DNA of 55,747 nucleotides. Origin: Selenomonadales bacterium (GTDB lineage: Bacteria > Bacillota > Negativicutes > Selenomonadales > Selenomonadaceae). The stretch lies in contig CAAGHH010000010.1 in NCBI GenBank assembly GCA_900769615.1, positions 1 through 55,747 of the forward strand. The letters run 5' to 3'. The notes under the pieces are model-generated. The model was not told the DNA's origin. It saw only the letters and a list, made by a program, of their open reading frames with translations, and did no database searches. This document shows positions 32,880 through 41,172 of the stretch, piece after piece. Position 1 is the first letter of the stretch, and each line of letters opens with the position of its first letter. The position numbers and the translations under genes were made by a program.

Positions 32880-33632
32880 TTATTTATCAAAGATATTGCG
32901 CAATGCCTGCTTGTTAACATCACGGTTAAGCTGAGCAAGATACGTCGTCAACTTGATATTCTTCGGGCAGGCCTGAACACAGTTCTGGCTGTTGCCGCAG
33001 CTGGTAATACCACCTTTTTCCATGAGCGCATTCAAACGCTTTGGAGCATCGAATTTTCCCAGCGGATGCAAATTGAAAAGATATGCCTGAACCGTCGGAG
33101 CTGGTCCAATAAAGTCAGACTGTGGACCAACATTCGGGCAAGCTTCCAAGCAGCAGCCGCAAGTCATGCAATGAGAAATCTCATAAGCAGTCTGTGCCGT
33201 ATACGGATTCTGGATAGGAGCATCCTTAACTTCCCAGCTGCCATCAACTTCAACCCAGCCATGGATACGTTTGAGGCTTTCAAACATAACCGAACGATCA
33301 ATCAGGAGATCGCGAATTACTGGGAACGTACGAGCAGGAGCCAAGTGAATTGGCTGCTGCAGGTTATCGATAAGGGAGCAGCAAGCCTGGCGAGCTTTGC
33401 CATTGATTACCATCATGCAAGCACCGCAAACTTTTTCCAGGCAGTTGCATTCCCAAACAACTGGGGCAACTTTCTTGCCATCAACCGTTACCGGATTTTT
33501 TTGTATTTCCATCAGGGCCGCAACAACGTTGAGACCTGGACGATAGTCTACTTCGAACTCCTGCGTATACGGCTTATCATTCGGGCCGTCCTGGCGTTCG
33601 ATAACAAATCTGACTTTTTTCTGTTCTGCCAT
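32880..33632 (-). CDS. sdhB: Succinate dehydrogenase/fumarate reductase iron-sulfur subunit
   Basis: 250-residue electron-transfer subunit. The 2Fe-2S ligands are in ECNCLEKVCGACMMV and QAC, 4Fe-4S in CMTCGCCLEACP, and 3Fe-4S in CGNSQNCVQACP with the later KNI segment. It passes electrons between the flavoprotein and the cytochrome b subunit. GAGGAC precedes ATG 33632, and the gap to sdhA is 16 bases. In a succinate-forming anaerobe the complex would run mainly as menaquinol:fumarate reductase. Confidence 0.95.
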   Translation of the reverse strand: MAEQKKVRFVIERQDGPNDKPYTQEFEVDYRPGLNVVAALMEIQKNPVTVDGKKVAPVVWECNCLEKVCGACMMVINGKARQACCSLIDNLQQPIHLAPARTFPVIRDLLIDRSVMFESLKRIHGWVEVDGSWEVKDAPIQNPYTAQTAYEISHCMTCGCCLEACPNVGPQSDFIGPAPTVQAYLFNLHPLGKFDAPKRLNALMEKGGITSCGNSQNCVQACPKNIKLTTYLAQLNRDVNKQALRNIFDK

Positions 33633-33648
33633 TTATTTGTCCTCCCTA

Positions 33649-35556
33649 TTACTCTTTCTTCGCTTTAGAGTAGTCTCTCAGACGCGGTTTGATGAGCGAA
33701 TGCTCGAACTCACGATAGGAAACCTTCGGCTGCTCCGTTGCATTGTCAAAAGTTACAATAGTCGTTTGCATAAAGGTCTTATCATTACGCTCAAAGAATA
33801 CAAGATCATCATTACCGTCCGTCGTCATGCCGCGGCCAGTCTCTTCATCAAACTTGAAGTCACCATATTTTTTCTTGAGAACTGCCTGCTGATCTGCATC
33901 GAGTTTATCGTAGTCAGATTTGAGGACAATCTTAGCATGAGCACCACGGGATTCATCACGCAAGAGAGCGGATTTGGTGATAGCCATAGCATAGATTATC
34001 ATATTGCGGAGCTGACGAACAAACATAGCTTCCTGATTAGCCCAAGCGCCATGGTCAGTAACACCAATGTTATCCCAACGTTTGAGAATATCCGTCAATT
34101 CAACCATACACTGAGCCAGACCATTATTATCACGTTCAACTGATACATATTTATACATGATATCACCGAGCTCATGATGCAGCTGATGAGCATTTTCTGG
34201 ACCATTCATAGCCCGAATCTTATCAAATTCAGCTACGCACTCTTTGCGAGCATTTTCAAGTTCATCTTCGGTAAGAGCAGCGCCGAGTTTACCGCTGCGA
34301 GCCAATTTGAGGGACTCTGGACCAGAAATCGTGCCCGAATAAGCAGCGGAAAGCAAGGAGTTAGCACCAAGGCGATTAGCGCCATGATACTGGTAATCGC
34401 ACTCACCAGATGCCATAAGGCCCGGAATATTAGTGTTGTGTTCACGGTCAACCCAAATACCGCCCATAGAATAATGAATAGATGGGAAGATTTCCATTGG
34501 AACTTTACGTGGATCCTGACCAACAAAGTCATTATACATTTCAAGAATACCACCGAGTTTGCGTTCAAGGTAATCGGCTGGAATATGCGAAAGATCAAGA
34601 TATACACGATTTGGATTGTGCATACCAAGTCCCATATGAACAACAACTTTATAAATGGCACGTGAAGCTACGTCACGCGGTACCAAGTTGCCGTATGCCG
34701 GATACATGTCTTCGAGGAAATACCAGCGTTCTTTTTCGTGCGTTTTCGGATTTTCACGATAAACCCAAACACGACCACCTTCACCACGGCAAGCCTCTGA
34801 CATCAGACGATTCTTATCAGAGCCTGGAACAGCCGTCGGATGAATCTGCAAGAATTCCGGGTTACCAATTTCAGCGCCCTGCTGGTAAACAGCCGATACG
34901 GCCGAACCATTGCAGATAGTAGAAGCCGTGCAACGGCCATATACCTGACCAGGACCACCAGTTGCCAGAATAACAACATCAGCTGGGAACGAAACGATCT
35001 CGTTGGAATTCATGTTCTGAGCAACGATACCACGGCAAACGCCATCCTTGTTCTTAATTATCTTGATGAATTCCCAGAATTCATACTTCTTGACCTGACC
35101 TTTTACTTCCCAATGACGAACCTGTTCATCAAGAGCATATAAAAGCTGCTGACCAGTAGTAGAACCTGCAAATACCGTACGTTTGTTTTTCTGACCACCG
35201 AAGTTACGCAAATCAAGCACGCCTTCTGAAGTACGCGTAAACGGTACACCCATGCGGTCAAACATCTTGATAAGTTTCGGTGCAGCTTCAACCATGCCTT
35301 TTACAGCTAACTGATCAGCTAAGAAGTCACCACCATAAACCGTATCATCGAAATGTTCATAAATAGAATCATGCTCACCTTTGGTATCCATGCAAGCGTT
35401 GATACCACCCTGTGCGCACAGGGAATGCGAGCGTTTTACTGGGCAGTAAGAGAAGAGGTCAACCTTGCCGCCACCTTCGCAGATTTTCAGCGTAGCCATC
35501 AGACCTGAAAGGCCGCCGCCTACGACAATAATCTTATTTTCTGGTTTATTAGCCAT
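33649..35556 (-). CDS. sdhA: Succinate dehydrogenase/fumarate reductase flavoprotein subunit
   Basis: 635-residue catalytic subunit with covalently bound FAD. The dinucleotide fold is IIVVGGGLSGLMATLKI. The FAD-linking His is in RSHSLCAQGGINA, substrate residues are in LQIHPTAVPG and HYSMGGIWVD, and GECDYQYHGANRLGANSLL is intact. Length and sequence style match the B. subtilis/Wolinella type, which pairs with a single di-haem cytochrome b. AAGGAG precedes ATG 35556. Confidence 0.96.
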   Translation of the reverse strand: MANKPENKIIVVGGGLSGLMATLKICEGGGKVDLFSYCPVKRSHSLCAQGGINACMDTKGEHDSIYEHFDDTVYGGDFLADQLAVKGMVEAAPKLIKMFDRMGVPFTRTSEGVLDLRNFGGQKNKRTVFAGSTTGQQLLYALDEQVRHWEVKGQVKKYEFWEFIKIIKNKDGVCRGIVAQNMNSNEIVSFPADVVILATGGPGQVYGRCTASTICNGSAVSAVYQQGAEIGNPEFLQIHPTAVPGSDKNRLMSEACRGEGGRVWVYRENPKTHEKERWYFLEDMYPAYGNLVPRDVASRAIYKVVVHMGLGMHNPNRVYLDLSHIPADYLERKLGGILEMYNDFVGQDPRKVPMEIFPSIHYSMGGIWVDREHNTNIPGLMASGECDYQYHGANRLGANSLLSAAYSGTISGPESLKLARSGKLGAALTEDELENARKECVAEFDKIRAMNGPENAHQLHHELGDIMYKYVSVERDNNGLAQCMVELTDILKRWDNIGVTDHGAWANQEAMFVRQLRNMIIYAMAITKSALLRDESRGAHAKIVLKSDYDKLDADQQAVLKKKYGDFKFDEETGRGMTTDGNDDLVFFERNDKTFMQTTIVTFDNATEQPKVSYREFEHSLIKPRLRDYSKAKKE

Positions 35557-35592
35557 TGAAATTCTCCTTTTCTTTGCTATTCGTCCACAAGC

Positions 35593-36216
35593 TTACATGA
35601 AGTAGCTGCCCATGAATGCCAGCGTAATGAGGCAAAGGACAACACATAAAAGCATGCTGAGGCAGTTAACGACCTGCTGAATACGCGGACCTTTGGCAAT
35701 GCCCCAAGTCATGCAGAACGTTGTAATACCATTGCAGAAATGGAAAATAGCTGCAAACATACCGATAACATAAAGCAATGCAAAAATAGGGTTACTCAAG
35801 AAATAATTCTGCAACAGCTCATAAGAAATCGGCGTGCCCGTAATTCCTTTTACAAAGATACGGAGATAGAACACATGCCAGATAAGGAATACTACGAGGA
35901 ACCAGGCCGTATAACGCTGCAAAGCAAAGTTCCAGTTACGAACAAAGCCATAGTTACCAGGATTGTTCTTAGCCTGCAGCGCAATGTAGATACCATAAAT
36001 AGCATGGAACAAGAGCGGAATTGCGATACCGCAAACTTCAAGCATTAAAAAGATTGGAGCCGGAATAAGTTCCATCATTTCTAATGCACCATTGAGCGCC
36101 GGAGCACCGCCAAGAGCCATGGAGTTGGTGAAGATATGCTCAAAAAGCACCATACCAAGAACCAAGAGGCCGACTAATGAATGCAGACGACGCAGATAAA
36201 AAGTTGTGTGAAACAT
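35593..36216 (-). CDS. sdhC: Succinate dehydrogenase/fumarate reductase cytochrome b subunit
   Basis: 207-residue membrane anchor with five predicted helices. Conserved histidines in RRLHSLVG, FEHIFTN, LFHAIYGIY, IWHVFYL and FHFCNG are the likely ligands of two haem b groups. It belongs to the single-subunit (type B) anchor class that exchanges electrons with menaquinone. AGGAGG precedes ATG 36216. It implies that the cell obtains haem by synthesis or uptake. A large intercistronic hairpin separates it from the fumarase genes. Confidence 0.94.
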   Translation of the reverse strand: MFHTTFYLRRLHSLVGLLVLGMVLFEHIFTNSMALGGAPALNGALEMMELIPAPIFLMLEVCGIAIPLLFHAIYGIYIALQAKNNPGNYGFVRNWNFALQRYTAWFLVVFLIWHVFYLRIFVKGITGTPISYELLQNYFLSNPIFALLYVIGMFAAIFHFCNGITTFCMTWGIAKGPRIQQVVNCLSMLLCVVLCLITLAFMGSYFM

Positions 36217-36248
36217 TCTATACCTCCTAAAATAATCCCTGGAAATCA

Positions 36249-36282
36249 GCAGGACACAGGTGTGAGAGAGCCTGTGTCCTGC
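36249..36282 (-). promoter_or_regulatory. 12-bp perfect stem-loop between fumarase beta and sdhC
   Basis: GCAGGACACAGG pairs perfectly with CCTGTGTCCTGC around a 10-base loop. No T-run follows on either strand, so it is not a standard terminator. It lies 33 bases upstream of the sdhC start and could stabilise or process the mRNA, setting fumarase and reductase levels separately. Confidence 0.6.
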
Positions 36283-36300
36283 CGTTATCCCATTTCTTTA

Positions 36301-36867
36301 TCAGTAGCCTTTCAGCGTACGATACTGAGCCTGATTCGTTTCGTAAAGGCTGTTGCCTTCACAATCGATAACAACAATAGCTGGGAAATCCTCAACTGTT
36401 AAACGCGCAACTGCCTCTGGACCAAGTTCCGGATAAGCAAGAACTTCGTATTTTTTAACAGATTTTGCGATAAGAGCAGCAGCACCGCCAACAGCAGCAA
36501 AATAGGTTACGCCATTTTTCTTCATGGACTCAACTACTTCCTTGGAACGGGAGCCTTTACCAATCATGCCTTTGATTCCCTGATCAAGCATAGTCGGCGT
36601 ATAAGCATCCATACGACCAGAAGTCGTCGGACCGCAGGAACCAATTGGATCGCCTGGTTTAGCCGGCGTCGGTCCTAAATAATAAACCATCTGATTTTTC
36701 CAATCAACCGGAAGCTCCTCGCCACGAGCCAAAGCTTCCGTCATTGCTTTATGTGCAGCATCGCGAGCAGCGATGATTTCGCCAGTAATCAGCACTGCAT
36801 CACCTGCATGCAGCTTGCGGGACATTTCTTCCGTAAACGGAGTATGAATTTTAATCGGTTCAGCCAT
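36301..36867 (-). CDS. Class I fumarate hydratase, beta subunit
   Basis: 188-residue small subunit of the two-subunit iron-sulfur fumarase (C-terminal domain of FumA/FumB, also related to tartrate dehydratase beta). It shows HAGDAVLITGEIIAARDAAHK, IGSCGPTTSGRMDAYTP and GKGSRSKEV. ATG 36867 follows AGGAGG; an upstream in-frame start at 36891 lacks one. Co-transcribed with the alpha subunit 24 bases upstream. Fumarase rather than tartrate dehydratase is favoured by the adjacent sdhCAB genes. Confidence 0.92.
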   Translation of the reverse strand: MAEPIKIHTPFTEEMSRKLHAGDAVLITGEIIAARDAAHKAMTEALARGEELPVDWKNQMVYYLGPTPAKPGDPIGSCGPTTSGRMDAYTPTMLDQGIKGMIGKGSRSKEVVESMKKNGVTYFAAVGGAAALIAKSVKKYEVLAYPELGPEAVARLTVEDFPAIVVIDCEGNSLYETNQAQYRTLKGY

Positions 36868-36891
36868 TTTTATTTTCCTCCTATCTGCCAA

Positions 36892-37734
36892 TCAAAGTAC
36901 ACGCTGTTTATGACGCATTGCATGGCAGCAGATAGTAACAGCTACCGGCAGACCAGCAATATGCGTAGGTGCCCATTCGATGTTAACAGCGAGTGCAGAC
37001 GTAGTACCGCCGAGCTGCGGTCCAATACCGGTCTGATTTATAAGCGTGAGGAGTTCTTCTTCGAGTTTTGCATATTCAGGCATCGGATTGCGTTCTTCAA
37101 CGGAACGGGTAAGAGCCTTTTTCGAAAGCAAAGCTGCTCTATCCATCGTACCGCCGATACCAATACCAACTACCATTGGCGGGCATGGATTCATGCTAGC
37201 ATGCAGGATAATTTCCATAACAGCCTTCTTAACGCCTTCAACACCATCAGCTGGAACCAGCATCTTTACACCAGACTTATTTTCCGAACCAAAGCCCTTT
37301 GGTGCAACTGTAATTTTCAGTTTGTCACCTGGAACTATTTTTGTATAAATAATACCTGGCGTATTGTTCTTCGTGTTAACACGATTAAACAGCGGTTCAG
37401 CTACAACTGATTTACGCAGATAACCTTCCGTATATCCCTTGCCGATACCCTCATTGACTGCATCTTCAAGATTACCGCCAGTAATGTGGAGATCCTGACC
37501 AACCTCTAAGAATACAATCGTCATACCAGTGTCTTGGCAGTACGGACGATCTTCAGCTTTAGCAATTTCTGCATTTTTGATGATCTGATCCAATACATTC
37601 TGACCAACTGGGGACTTTTCAGTTTCGCGACCTTTTTTTAGTGCGCGATAGACATCGTCTGGAAGATAATAAGCCGCTTCCTTACACATCTGTGCTACTG
37701 TCTCTGTGATTTGTTTTGCGTCTATTTCTCGCAA
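36892..37734 (-). CDS. Class I fumarate hydratase, alpha subunit
   Basis: Oxygen-sensitive [4Fe-4S] subunit interconverting malate and fumarate. Three cluster cysteines are evident in RPYCQDTGM, NPCPPMVVG and TICCHAMRH. GIGGTMDRAALLSKKAL and GPQLGGTTSALAV are family segments. The TTG at 37734 is chosen as start because GGAGGG lies 7 bases upstream, giving 280 residues. An in-frame ATG at 37749 has no ribosome site and would put GGAGGG inside the coding region. It leads the fum-sdh cluster under the promoter at 37780-37808. Confidence 0.92.
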   Translation of the reverse strand: MREIDAKQITETVAQMCKEAAYYLPDDVYRALKKGRETEKSPVGQNVLDQIIKNAEIAKAEDRPYCQDTGMTIVFLEVGQDLHITGGNLEDAVNEGIGKGYTEGYLRKSVVAEPLFNRVNTKNNTPGIIYTKIVPGDKLKITVAPKGFGSENKSGVKMLVPADGVEGVKKAVMEIILHASMNPCPPMVVGIGIGGTMDRAALLSKKALTRSVEERNPMPEYAKLEEELLTLINQTGIGPQLGGTTSALAVNIEWAPTHIAGLPVAVTICCHAMRHKQRVL

Positions 37735-37779
37735 AGTAATCCCTCCCATAAATATAACTTATCACACATCTGCAGGTTC

Positions 37780-37808
37780 ATCATAACACACTTTTTTATT
37801 GCTTTCAA
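37780..37808 (-). promoter_or_regulatory. Proximal promoter of the fum-sdh cluster
   Basis: On the minus strand TTGAAA (complement of 37803-37808) and TATGAT (complement of 37780-37785), spacer 17. Confidence 0.65.
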
Positions 37809-37870
37809 GCATTTAACATATGGCGATACCCCCGCATAAATAGTGAATCCAATTCACTTTTGTCAGCCAT
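37805..37870 (-). CDS. Possible 21-residue leader peptide upstream of fumarase
   Basis: A short frame with ATG at 37870 and GGAG 5 bases upstream encodes a 21-residue charged peptide beginning MADKSELDSL and ending RHMLNA, with its TGA inside the proximal -35 box. It lies downstream of a second promoter-like pair (TTGACG 37930-37935 and TATAAT 37905-37910, minus strand, 19-base spacer). The good ribosome site suggests translation, but no family is recognised and the frame may be fortuitous. Confidence 0.4.
   Translation of the reverse strand: MADKSELDSLFMRGYRHMLNA
37842..37858. promoter_or_regulatory. Operator-like palindrome 1 upstream of fum-sdh
   Basis: Perfect 7-bp arms AGTGAAT-CCA-ATTCACT, inside the possible leader ORF and upstream of the proximal -35. 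Confidence 0.5.
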
Positions 37871-37883
37871 CTTAACTCCACAA

Positions 37884-37901
37884 TTGTGATTGTTCTCACT
37901 T
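37884..37901. promoter_or_regulatory. Operator-like site 2 (Rex/CRP-FNR-like) upstream of fum-sdh
   Basis: TTGTGA-TTGTTC-TCACTT resembles the Rex consensus TTGTGA-N6-TCACAA and also the CRP half-site spacing. It overlaps the likely start point of the distal promoter, as expected of a repressor site. Confidence 0.45.
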
Positions 37902-38016
37902 ATTATTATACTAATCTATATTGGCCATTCGTCAATATTTTCCTGCTATTTTTTTATGCATTTTAAGAAACTTTTCTACTACTATAATGCATAAGCTATC
38001 ATATAATATATATAAT

Positions 38017-38499
38017 TTATATGCGAATCAATTTAACATTCGGTGTCTTAGCTGGTAATAATTCAATAACCATAAATGAGCCTCGGCTAGCATCTCTTGG
38101 CATGGCAATGCTTCCTGGATTTATTATAGTTATTTCACCCAAATTAATATCAGCAATATGAGTATGACCATAAATTGCAATATCCGCTTTTACTTCCCGT
38201 GCGGTCTTTTCCAAAATATCCGTAGTAAAATTAACCCCATAAGTATGACCATGCGTTAAAAATATCCGATGCCCCGCTACATCAGTAACTGATTCCTCCG
38301 GAATTTTGCTAACTGGCCAATCGTTATTGCCAGCAACCTTGACTACCGGCTTATCTGACATCATCAACAGGTATTCCGCATCTTGTGCTACATCACCAGC
38401 AAAAAACCACATTTCAACCTCACTGGCCGCAGGGTGAGCCAGCATCCAATCAATCATTTTATGTTTACCATGACTATCACTAACTACCCCTATTTTCAT
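38017..38499 (-). CDS. YfcE-type metallophosphoesterase
   Basis: 160-residue calcineurin-like phosphodiesterase of the MJ0936/YfcE class. The dimetal ligands are in VVSDSHGKH, FAGDVAQD, VAGNNDWP, LTHGHTYG and YGHTHI. Physiological substrate is uncertain; relatives hydrolyse phosphodiesters in vitro. The start overlaps the rdgB stop as ATGA. Third gene of rph-rdgB-yfcE, an arrangement common in Firmicutes. Confidence 0.9.
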   Translation of the reverse strand: MKIGVVSDSHGKHKMIDWMLAHPAASEVEMWFFAGDVAQDAEYLLMMSDKPVVKVAGNNDWPVSKIPEESVTDVAGHRIFLTHGHTYGVNFTTDILEKTAREVKADIAIYGHTHIADINLGEITIINPGSIAMPRDASRGSFMVIELLPAKTPNVKLIRI

Positions 38500-39095
38500 C
38501 GTAAATACTCCTTCAATAGTACCGCTAATTTAGCTATAGCCTTGCCACGATGACTAATACTGTTTTTCTCCGCCATCGTGAGTTCTGCCATAGTACGGCC
38601 TGCATATTCTGCTGTATAAAAATATGGATCATAACCAAAGCCATTGCTTCCCTGCGGTGTTTTCTTCACCATACCATCACAACGTCCCTCAGCTTGCAAT
38701 AAAGTACCGTTAGTATCAACAAAGCAAAGAGCACAGCGATAATCAGCCGGTGATTCATTTACATCCGCAATGCATAATTCCTCCAGCATTTTTTGATTGT
38801 TAGTTGCATCATCAGCATGAAAACCAGCAAAACGAGCTGAAAATACACCTGGAGCACCGCCTAACGCTTCAATTTCAAGTCCCGAGTCATCCGCAACACA
38901 GGCACAGCCAGTCTTTTTGACATAATATTTAGCCTTAATGGCCGCATTATCAGCAAAGGTAGCACCATCTTCAACCGCATCTTTTATTTCGCCAAAATCA
39001 GCTAATGATAAAACTTCTACCGGCAAATCAGCAAACGCTTCGCACAACTCACGAATTTTACCCTGATTTTTTGTGGCAATTACTATTTTTTTCAT
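38496..39095 (-). CDS. rdgB: XTP/dITP diphosphatase (non-canonical purine NTP pyrophosphatase)
   Basis: Removes ITP, dITP and XTP from the nucleotide pool. 199 residues with IATKNQGKIREL, DDSGLEIEALGGAPGVFSARFAG, GFGYDPYFY and ISHRGKAI, all family signatures. ATG 39095 follows AAGGTGA; an upstream in-frame start at 39143 would overlap rph. Located between rph and the YfcE gene. Confidence 0.95.
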   Translation of the reverse strand: MKKIVIATKNQGKIRELCEAFADLPVEVLSLADFGEIKDAVEDGATFADNAAIKAKYYVKKTGCACVADDSGLEIEALGGAPGVFSARFAGFHADDATNNQKMLEELCIADVNESPADYRCALCFVDTNGTLLQAEGRCDGMVKKTPQGSNGFGYDPYFYTAEYAGRTMAELTMAEKNSISHRGKAIAKLAVLLKEYLR

Positions 39096-39105
39096 ATTTG
39101 TCACC

Positions 39106-39852
39106 TTAGCCTTCCCGACCAACCAGCCATACCAGCTGACCACCTAAAATATCCTTTTGGTAAGAAATAAGTTCCCGGCAGCCTTTTTCACCTAATTGCA
39201 ACAACGATGAAAGCTCAGCCTGAGAAAACGGTCTTCCTTCGCCAGTTCCTTGAATTTCGATGAATTTTCCTTCGCCAGTCATAACCACATTCATATCCAC
39301 TATCGCTTGAGAATCTTCTTCGTAGCATAGATCCAGTATGGGATCACCTTCATGGCTGATACCAACACTTATTGCTGCTACAAAATCTTTTACGGGAAAT
39401 ATATTGCCTTTTTTATAAAAGGTCGCGCAAGCCTCAACCAATGCTACAAACGCTCCTGTAATAGCTGCCGTGCGCGTCCCGCCATCGGCCTGAATAACAT
39501 CGCAATCGATCATAATCGTCCGTTCGCCAATAGCCTTAGTATCTACTACCGAGCGCAAACTGCGTCCTATGAGCCGCTCTATCTCCTGAGTGCGGCCTGA
39601 TTGCTTGCCACGTACTGCTTCACGCTGCGTACGCGTGGCTGTAGCACTTGGCAAAAGCGAATATTCAGCAGCTATCCAGCCTTCACCCGTTCCTCGCAGG
39701 AAAAATGGCACTCTTTCCTCTATTGAGGCAGCGCAAATAACCTTGGTATTGCCCATTTCAATCAGCACTGAACCAGCAGGATATTTTTGAAAATGCCTTT
39801 TTATTGTATAATTACGCAACTCATCTAGCTGTCTTCTGCCAATTCTCGCCAT
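39106..39852 (-). CDS. rph: Ribonuclease PH
   Basis: Phosphorolytic 3'-5' exoribonuclease trimming tRNA 3' ends. 248 residues with RGTGEGWIAAEYSLLPSAT, the phosphate-site RGKQSGRTQEIERLIGRSLR, and DVIQADGGTRTAAITG. GGGAG precedes ATG 39852. First gene of rph-rdgB-yfcE. Confidence 0.96.
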   Translation of the reverse strand: MARIGRRQLDELRNYTIKRHFQKYPAGSVLIEMGNTKVICAASIEERVPFFLRGTGEGWIAAEYSLLPSATATRTQREAVRGKQSGRTQEIERLIGRSLRSVVDTKAIGERTIMIDCDVIQADGGTRTAAITGAFVALVEACATFYKKGNIFPVKDFVAAISVGISHEGDPILDLCYEEDSQAIVDMNVVMTGEGKFIEIQGTGEGRPFSQAELSSLLQLGEKGCRELISYQKDILGGQLVWLVGREG

Positions 39853-39900
39853 AATAATGCTCCCTTCGCCGATAAAGCGGCATTAATTTTCTGCCAATCA

Positions 39901-39940
39901 CAAAATAAACGCCTTCCCCCATTGGAAGAAGGCGCTTTTT
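39901..39940. terminator. Terminator downstream of the CofE-like gene
   Basis: CGCCTTC/GAAGGCG stem at 39910-39934. T-rich sequence follows on both strands (TTTATTTTG on minus, TTTTT on plus). On the minus strand it ends the cluster 39947-41613. Confidence 0.8.
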
Positions 39941-39946
39941 AATCAA

Positions 39947-40606
39947 TTATTTCTTTTCTGCCTGATATTGCTTGTAATTCTTGATAATACAAATCGGCGT
40001 TTTCTGTGAAGCATTGCCAAAAGGATTATCTAGCAAAAGCTTACGAGCAATTTCTCCATCTACGCCCTTACTTAAGCCAACAACTCGTGACCGCTTCAAA
40101 TCATTAACATCGGCTATCATAGCACCAAAACAACCAAGACGATCAGCTATTTTTTGGCTGACTCCATACGGATCTGCCGGTCCATAAACTATGGCCTTGT
40201 CAAATGGCGGCATGGTACCAGTAACATCATCAATCATAGCGGTCTGTTCACCACCCCACTGGTAAAAAAGGCCTGACTTGCCTACAAGCTTGCCTAAAAA
40301 GCCAGCGAACAGAGCAAACGCCACCCGCCATTTACCTTCAACATCCATCAGCGACTGCATACCATGCGGTGATGCCAGCGAACCATAATCAGGGATAAAA
40401 CGACAACAAAATTTTGCTACTCGGCTAATTTTTAAATCTTCAGGCCAAACTACTCGTCCCTGCGTAATCGCAACTACACTTTCCGCACTGCATACCAAAT
40501 CATTCTCATTTACTTTACCCTTTGTATAGCGGGCAATTGCATCAACTATATCATCTTTTTGGGTAAGGATGCGCGTAGGCACCGGAATCAATTCTATTTC
40601 TGCCAT
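39947..40606 (-). CDS. F420-0:gamma-glutamyl ligase-like (CofE family) protein
   Basis: 219-residue protein of the CofE family (PF01996-type). It shows IPVPTRILTQKDDIVDAI, NDLVCSAESVVAITQGRVV, GTMPPFDKAIVYGPADPYG and DVNDLKRSRVVGLSKGVDG. True CofE adds glutamates to coenzyme F420, but Negativicutes are not known to make F420 and no other F420 gene is here. A related amide-ligase role is more likely. GGAGG precedes ATG 40606. It follows a membrane-anchored unknown protein with a 12-base gap. Confidence 0.8.
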   Translation of the reverse strand: MAEIELIPVPTRILTQKDDIVDAIARYTKGKVNENDLVCSAESVVAITQGRVVWPEDLKISRVAKFCCRFIPDYGSLASPHGMQSLMDVEGKWRVAFALFAGFLGKLVGKSGLFYQWGGEQTAMIDDVTGTMPPFDKAIVYGPADPYGVSQKIADRLGCFGAMIADVNDLKRSRVVGLSKGVDGEIARKLLLDNPFGNASQKTPICIIKNYKQYQAEKK

Positions 40607-40618
40607 TTTGCAGCCTCC

Positions 40619-41170
40619 TCAATCTTTTACAAGTTCTACGCCAGCTAATTTAGCAATTTCTTCAGCAGTTATGACTAAACGAAGCTTGCGATAATGCCAC
40701 GGGGTACGACCAGTTTCCTGCCAAATGAAATCCAGTGGCAAATCTACCATATGCGAAAGTGCCTCATTTAAGCTTAATCCTTTGCGTGGCAAAAGCTTAA
40801 CTTTAGCATAAACATTCAAGTGATCTTCATTTCTTACATAGCCTTTTTTCTGAATGATAACTGCTTCAAAGTAGTCATCTTCACGAATCTCACCCTCGCG
40901 TTCAGCTTTAGCGCGCACCTCAATACCATCATACTGCTCATAAGGCAGCTGTGAACGACAAATTGCATCCATGATAGTTGCACATTGTTTACCTTCATTC
41001 CAGAATTTTAACTCTTTAGACAGACTTATGCTTTCGCTATCCTTAGCTTCTAACACCACGGGAGCACTGGCATCAACTCTGATATCTTCGATACCAGCTG
41101 CTGCCAAATACAGTTTTGCTGACAATACAGCCAGGATAATTAGTCCAATAATAATATACAAACCGGTCAC
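40619..41170 (-). CDS. Membrane-anchored protein of unknown function
   Basis: Not recognised. 183 residues with one N-terminal transmembrane helix (LYIIIGLIILAVLSAKLYLAAA, about residues 4-24) and a soluble, charged remainder rich in Glu and Lys, with two cysteines (about 63 and 71). GTG 41170 is preceded by AGGAGG. It lies 2 bases after the thioesterase gene and just before the CofE-like gene, so the three are probably one operon, but this does not reveal its role. Confidence 0.8.
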   Translation of the reverse strand: MTGLYIIIGLIILAVLSAKLYLAAAGIEDIRVDASAPVVLEAKDSESISLSKELKFWNEGKQCATIMDAICRSQLPYEQYDGIEVRAKAEREGEIREDDYFEAVIIQKKGYVRNEDHLNVYAKVKLLPRKGLSLNEALSHMVDLPLDFIWQETGRTPWHYRKLRLVITAEEIAKLAGVELVKD

Positions 41171-41172
41171 TA

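Noticed and set aside
32853..33668. 271-codon open frame on the plus strand
   Set aside because: Exactly antisense to sdhB, whose iron-sulfur motifs are certain. It has no ribosome site and no recognisable domain.
36751..37410. 219-codon plus-strand frame over the fumarase genes
   Set aside because: Antisense to two conserved fumarase subunits. Its composition is unlike a real protein.
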